The notes under the pieces are model-generated. The model made no database searches and was not told where the DNA came from. It saw only the letters and a program-made list of their open reading frames with translations. A DNA stretch of 9,690 nucleotides. Source: CAZMOK01 sp964567785. Lineage in GTDB: Bacteria > Bacteroidota > Bacteroidia > Bacteroidales > JAGOPY01. The stretch is taken from contig CAZMOK010000088.1 of the NCBI GenBank assembly GCA_964567785.1, positions 1 to 9,690 on the forward strand, in the 5' to 3' direction. This document shows, piece by piece, positions 6,950 to 9,690 of this stretch. Numbering within the stretch: position 1 is the first letter of the stretch; each line of letters begins with the position of its first letter. The translations under genes and the position numbers were made by a program.

Positions 6950-7160
6950 CCATCGTATCCCGCCCTCTCACACCCATCGGCCGCCAAAGGCTTGCCGACG
7001 GCGAAGGACCCTGCATACCGGCCGGTATACATGGCTGAATCTTTCATCTATTTGGATATCCCGGAACTTATTGGGTGGATCTTCCAGTAGTTTGTTGTGG
7101 TTGTCGATGCCCGTTACCGTTTGGCAAGTAAGCCCAGTGCCGGCATTTTTGCGATTTTTT
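6950..7160. repeat. GC-rich patch with palindromes: dispersed repeat or gene remnant
   Basis: This stretch is sharply richer in G+C than the AT-rich sequence on both sides. It contains a perfect 14-bp palindrome, ATACCGGCCGGTAT (7015-7028), and a TCGGC/GCCGA stem (6977-6981 with 6994-6998). On the minus strand two frames look coding-like but have no proper gene around them: LNPEKIAKMPALGLLAKR, ending at a TAA, and a 33-codon frame beginning MKDSAMYTGRYAGSFAVGK. This is compatible with the decayed end of a gene or with a short interspersed repeat of the host genome. I cannot tell which from one copy. Confidence 0.4.
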
Positions 7161-7253
7161 CCGGGTTTAGGTTATAGATAATTTAAGAAACATTTTCCTG
7201 ATTTGAGATGGACCAGGCATTGGGTTTACTTGTTGTTGTAGTGCGTTTTGGCT

Positions 7254-7538
7254 TCAGGCATTTATCGGATTTATTTTTATCTGTCCTCCAATTGCTCGCA
7301 AGACTTTCATAATTGTATCAAATTGAGGCTTAGATCCCTCAGATAAGGCTTTATATAAACTTGTTCTACTTAATCCGGTTTCCTGAGCAATCTTTGTCAT
7401 TCCAATTGATTTTGCAATATGGCCAATTGCTGTAATAACATCCGAGTCATCTCCTTCTGCCAAAACAGCATTAAGATATTCAGCAATCATTTCATTACTA
7501 TCCAAGTAGTCTGCTATATCAAATTTTGAAGTTTTCAT
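7254..7538 (-). CDS. HTH antitoxin of a RelE/Gp49-type toxin-antitoxin pair (HI1420/HigA-like)
   Basis: This 94-residue DNA-binding antitoxin is expected to bind and neutralise the toxin encoded just upstream and to repress their shared promoter. The N-terminal part (DIADYLDSNEMIAEYLNAVL, residues 8-26) and the helix-turn-helix at about 47-66 (MTKIAQETGLSRTSLYKALS), followed by KPQFDTIMKVLRAIG, follow the addiction-module antidote family known as HI1420/TIGR02684. Length is usual for that family. Its ATG lies two bases after the toxin stop codon (TAA-AT-ATG), so the pair is translationally coupled in toxin-first order, the normal order for this family and opposite to classical RelBE. No Shine-Dalgarno sequence is seen, and the start is set by the tight spacing. 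It appears intact. Confidence 0.93.
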   Translation of the reverse strand: MKTSKFDIADYLDSNEMIAEYLNAVLAEGDDSDVITAIGHIAKSIGMTKIAQETGLSRTSLYKALSEGSKPQFDTIMKVLRAIGGQIKINPINA

Positions 7539-7540
7539 AT

Positions 7541-7840
7541 TTATTTTTTTAATCTTTTATAGATTTCTTTTGCCCGTTCAATGTCTTTCTGCTGGGTTGA
7601 TTTGTCTCCACCAATGAGCAATATAATTATTCTTCCGGCTGATTCTTTAAAATAAATCCTATAGCCTTTCGCGTAGTTTATTTTTAATTCCCGAATTCCA
7701 TCACCAACTGCTTCACAATCTCCAAAGTGCTCATCAGTTTCAATTTTTTGAATTCGAAACAAGATTTTGGCTTTAGCTCTAAAATCTTTTAGTCTTCTTA
7801 GCCACTTATCAAATTCAACAGTTTTCTCAATGATATACAT
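7541..7840 (-). CDS. RelE-superfamily toxin, Gp49/HI1419 addiction-module killer type
   Basis: The 99-residue product matches the Gp49-like RelE branch (HI1419, TIGR02683; often called HigB-like). Visible signatures are EFDKWLRRLKD (9-19), RIQKIE (29-34), the VGDGIRELKINYAKGYRIYF block (45-64) and LLIGGDKSTQQKDIERAKEI (74-93). In the wider family such proteins are mRNA interferases, usually cutting mRNA on the ribosome; the basic residues Lys53, Lys58 and Arg61 are plausible RNA contacts, but that is inference. It is the first gene of a two-gene operon with its HTH antitoxin 2 bp downstream. A promoter of Bacteroidota type lies 23 bp upstream. Length and all family blocks are intact, so it is probably active. 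It ends in a Lys-rich tail encoded by an A-run. Confidence 0.94.
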   Translation of the reverse strand: MYIIEKTVEFDKWLRRLKDFRAKAKILFRIQKIETDEHFGDCEAVGDGIRELKINYAKGYRIYFKESAGRIIILLIGGDKSTQQKDIERAKEIYKRLKK

Positions 7841-7863
7841 TTTAACCTGTCTTCATTTGGATA

Positions 7864-7894
7864 CAAAGTTACAGATTCTTCTTTAATATTGAAA
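7864..7894 (-). promoter_or_regulatory. promoter of the RelE-type toxin-antitoxin operon
   Basis: On the minus strand TTTC (7894-7891) is followed after 19 bases by TAACTTTG (7871-7864), a perfect Bacteroidota -7 box TAnnTTTG with a one-off -33 box TTTG. The predicted start near 7859 leaves a leader of about 18 bases before the ATG at 7840. I see no clear palindrome over it, so the antitoxin operator is not identified. Confidence 0.6.
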
Positions 7895-8004
7895 GGCTTT
7901 TAATGGGCTATTTTGTCGTCTCTTTATAATGCACCACAATCGAGTAGAGCCAGGCAGGAAAAGAAGTTTTCAAATAAAAATGCACATAATGTAAAATATA
8001 AATA

Positions 8005-8024
8005 ACAAATATGCTTATATTTGT
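8005..8024 (+). promoter_or_regulatory. hipBA promoter -7 box inside an inverted repeat (candidate HipB operator)
   Basis: TATATTTG (8016-8023) is a perfect Bacteroidota -7 box TAnnTTTG, 18 bases before the hipB ATG. It would give a leader of only about 12-14 bases. No good -33 TTTG is found at the usual spacing. The box sits in a dyad, ACAAATAT (8005-8012), GCTT, ATATTTGT (8017-8024), perfect over 8+8 bases. HipB proteins autorepress by binding palindromes at their own promoter, so this is the obvious operator candidate. Confidence 0.55.
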
Positions 8025-8041
8025 AAATTATATTTAATGTT

Positions 8042-8365
8042 ATGTCAAAGAAGAGGATAATTTTATTACCAAAGACAAAGCGAATTCTTGTTGAATTAGG
8101 AGATAATATTAAACTTGCCCGGCTTCGGAGAAAACTAAGTTCGGAGCAAGTTGCTGAACGTGCAAATATTAGTCGACCGACGTTAATTGCTATTGAGAAA
8201 GGAAGTCCAACAGTTAGCATAGGATCCTATTTGCTTGTACTTCAAGTGCTGGGTTTGGAAAAGGACTTAGCCCTTGTGGGCAAAGATGATGAATTAGGAA
8301 GGAAACTTCAAGATGCAAGAATAAGCACTAATGAGCGGGCACCAAAAAGAAAGAGCCAGAAATGA
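8042..8365 (+). CDS. hipB: HipB-like XRE-family antitoxin and repressor
   Basis: The 107-residue DNA-binding protein has a classic XRE helix-turn-helix at about residues 19-75: LGDNIKLARLRRKLSSEQVA, then ERANISRPTLIAIEKGSPTV, with the recognition helix around Ser44-Lys53. It carries a basic N-terminus (SKKRIILLPKTKR) and a basic tail of about 30 residues (RISTNERAPKRKSQK at the end). Together with the overlapping hipA downstream (ATGA at 8362-8365) this identifies it as the HipB partner. It is expected to bind HipA, hold it inactive on DNA, and repress the operon. The palindrome over the -7 box 18 bases upstream is the probable target. Translation starts at the ATG at 8042 after an AT-rich leader without a Shine-Dalgarno sequence. 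The tail extends past the core repressor fold and could contact HipA; this is inference. Confidence 0.93.
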   Translation: MSKKRIILLPKTKRILVELGDNIKLARLRRKLSSEQVAERANISRPTLIAIEKGSPTVSIGSYLLVLQVLGLEKDLALVGKDDELGRKLQDARISTNERAPKRKSQK

Positions 8366-9648
8366 AAAATGAAAGTACTAAAAGATCAATATACGTATAT
8401 GCTCACTGGCAAGAGCTTGATGATCCATTCCTGATGGGGATACTTCATTCGGAAAAATTGAAGGGAAACGAGGTATTTTCATTTGAATATGATGAGGAAT
8501 GGCTTAAAAATGGCCCTTCGCAATTATTAGATCCAAATTTGCAGCTATATTCCGGATTACATTTTCCCGGAGACAATCAGAATAATTTTGGAATATTTCT
8601 AGACTCTTCTCCTGACAGATGGGGACGGATTCTTATGAGAAGGAGAGAGGCAGCGATGGCCAGGAACGAGAACAGAACAGAGCAAAAATTATTTGAGACA
8701 GACTATCTTTTAGGTGTATATGATGGTCACAGAATGGGAGGCTTGAGGTTTAAGTTGGATAAAGATGGTCCTTTTTTAAATGATAACAGGGAAATGGCAA
8801 GTCCTCCGTGGACCTCTGCTTATGAATTAGAACAGATTAGTTTGAAGCTGGAAGAGGAAGATGCAATTAAAGATCCGGAATATCTAAAATGGATCAGTAT
8901 GCTGGCAGCTCCCGGATCTTCTTTGGGTGGATCAAGACCAAAAGCCAGTGTTGTTGATAAGGATGGAAGTTTATGGATTGCTAAATTTCCAGGCAGGAAT
9001 GATCAAGGTAATATTGGAGGGTGGGAGATTGTTACTTACGAATTAGCCATTTCTGCAGGGATAAAGATGGCTGAATCAAAAGCTCAAAAGTTTTCTTCGG
9101 ATCATTATACCTTCTTAACTAAAAGATTTGATCGCACAGAGAATAATAAGCGGATACATTTCGCATCAGCTATTACTATGTTAGAGTATAAGGATGGACA
9201 AGATCATTCAGATGGTGCCAGTTATCTTGAAATTGTTGAGTTTTTAATGAATCATGGTGCTAATGTAGACCAGGATCTTGAAGAATTATGGAGAAGAATT
9301 GTCTTTAGCATTTGTGTTTCAAATACTGACGATCATCTTAGGAATCATGGATTCATTTTAAGTGATAAAGGGTGGCTCTTGTCACCAGCGTATGACATCA
9401 ATCCGGTTGAGACAGGCAACGGCTTGAGGTTGAATATTTCCGATACTGATAATTCTCTGGATATAAATCTGGCCAAAGAGGTTTGTGAGTTCTTCAGGAT
9501 CAGTGAGGGTAGAGCTGACGAAATAATAAAAGAAGTTGTATTAGCTGTCAGGAGATGGAAAAGTATTGCAACTAAATATGGGATACCCAGGCAGGATCAG
9601 GAATTGAAAGCTTTGGCGTTTCAGGCGGCAGAAGCTTATCCATTGTAA
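8362..9648 (+). CDS. hipA: HipA-family serine/threonine kinase toxin
   Basis: The 428-residue product has full HipA architecture: an N-terminal subdomain (about 8-120, including YVYAHWQELDDPFLMG and FGIFLDSSPDRWGRILM) and the C-terminal kinase-like domain (about 180-405). Kinase landmarks are the Gly-rich loop PGSSLGGSRPK (184-194, with Ser186/Ser187 as possible autophosphorylation sites), YTFLTKRFDR, the catalytic SNTDDHLRN (Asp323 matching E. coli Asp309) and LSPAYDINP with metal-binding Asp345 (E. coli Asp332). In E. coli HipA phosphorylates glutamyl-tRNA synthetase, halting translation and promoting persistence; the target here is not known. All key residues are present, so the kinase is probably active. 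The start overlaps the hipB stop by four bases (ATGA), giving coupled translation. The N-subdomain is in the same chain, so this is a two-gene HipBA, not the three-gene HipBST form. No terminator is visible in the 42 bp before the window ends. Confidence 0.95.
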   Translation: MKNESTKRSIYVYAHWQELDDPFLMGILHSEKLKGNEVFSFEYDEEWLKNGPSQLLDPNLQLYSGLHFPGDNQNNFGIFLDSSPDRWGRILMRRREAAMARNENRTEQKLFETDYLLGVYDGHRMGGLRFKLDKDGPFLNDNREMASPPWTSAYELEQISLKLEEEDAIKDPEYLKWISMLAAPGSSLGGSRPKASVVDKDGSLWIAKFPGRNDQGNIGGWEIVTYELAISAGIKMAESKAQKFSSDHYTFLTKRFDRTENNKRIHFASAITMLEYKDGQDHSDGASYLEIVEFLMNHGANVDQDLEELWRRIVFSICVSNTDDHLRNHGFILSDKGWLLSPAYDINPVETGNGLRLNISDTDNSLDINLAKEVCEFFRISEGRADEIIKEVVLAVRRWKSIATKYGIPRQDQELKALAFQAAEAYPL

Positions 9649-9690
9649 TACTATCCGGGCTTTAATCAGAACAGAAAACAAAGTTATTTT

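Larger units (their letters stand above)
6617..7253. other. intergenic region with promoter, palindromes and a GC-rich patch
   Basis: These 637 bp without an annotated gene hold, from left to right, the leader of the propeller gene with a 24-bp palindrome (6687-6710), a probable Bacteroidota promoter (6850-6881), an A-tract/T-tract inverted repeat (6905-6946), and a patch from about 6950 to 7160 that is much richer in G+C than its flanks. The last part (7161-7253) shows nothing recognisable. No complete gene is supported. Confidence 0.6.

Noticed and set aside
7924..8220. A minus-strand 98-codon frame opposite hipB
   Set aside because: It is antisense to the HTH coding region and covers the hipBA promoter; its hydrophobic look comes from the AT-rich complement.
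1..9690. CRISPR array, tRNA, rRNA, transposase or integrase
   Set aside because: I looked for regularly spaced direct repeats, cloverleaf-like arms and mobile-element protein motifs on both strands and found none.

Overview
The window looks like a scaffold piece from a Bacteroidota genome, most likely assembled from a metagenome. Three signs point to the phylum. One protein ends in a type IX secretion (Por) sorting domain. Several promoters match the Bacteroidota pattern TTTG-N19/20-TAnnTTTG. Most starts are preceded by A/T-rich leaders without a Shine-Dalgarno sequence. A run of exactly 100 Ns, flanked on both sides by the same 55 bases, marks an unmerged contig join.

Left part (1-3543). 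The minus strand carries a complete phosphoenolpyruvate carboxylase gene (ppc). Upstream of it, on the same strand, lies an unrecognised gene of about 200 codons. That gene is cut by the assembly gap and broken by several apparent frameshifts, and only its first ~60 codons read cleanly. ppc is clearly richer in G+C than everything to its right.

Middle part (3544-6616). An AT-rich spacer leads to a plus-strand gene for a small secreted protein of unknown function, followed by a strong, roughly symmetrical hairpin terminator. Converging on it from the minus strand is a gene for a secreted beta-propeller-like protein with a type IX sorting domain. That gene seems to have a long leader holding a near-perfect 24-bp palindrome.

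Right part (6617-9690). This is a toxin-antitoxin cluster. A RelE/Gp49-type toxin gene followed by its HTH antitoxin gene (HI1419/HI1420 type) is read leftward. A hipB-hipA operon with overlapping genes is read rightward. The two operons diverge from a 200-bp intergenic region that holds a promoter for each. The hipBA promoter's -7 box is buried in an 8+8 bp inverted repeat, a good candidate for the HipB autoregulatory operator. To the left of the RelE-type pair is a G+C-rich patch with palindromes, unlike its surroundings, which looks like a dispersed repeat or gene remnant.

The window holds one central-metabolism gene (anaplerotic CO2 fixation to oxaloacetate), two envelope or secreted proteins without clear roles, and an accessory toxin-antitoxin island. 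I see no CRISPR array, tRNA, rRNA, transposase or integrase. I found no convincing new multi-gene system. The most useful observations are the gap artefact, the broken gene, the promoter/operator of hipBA and the changed aspartate-site residues of the carboxylase.
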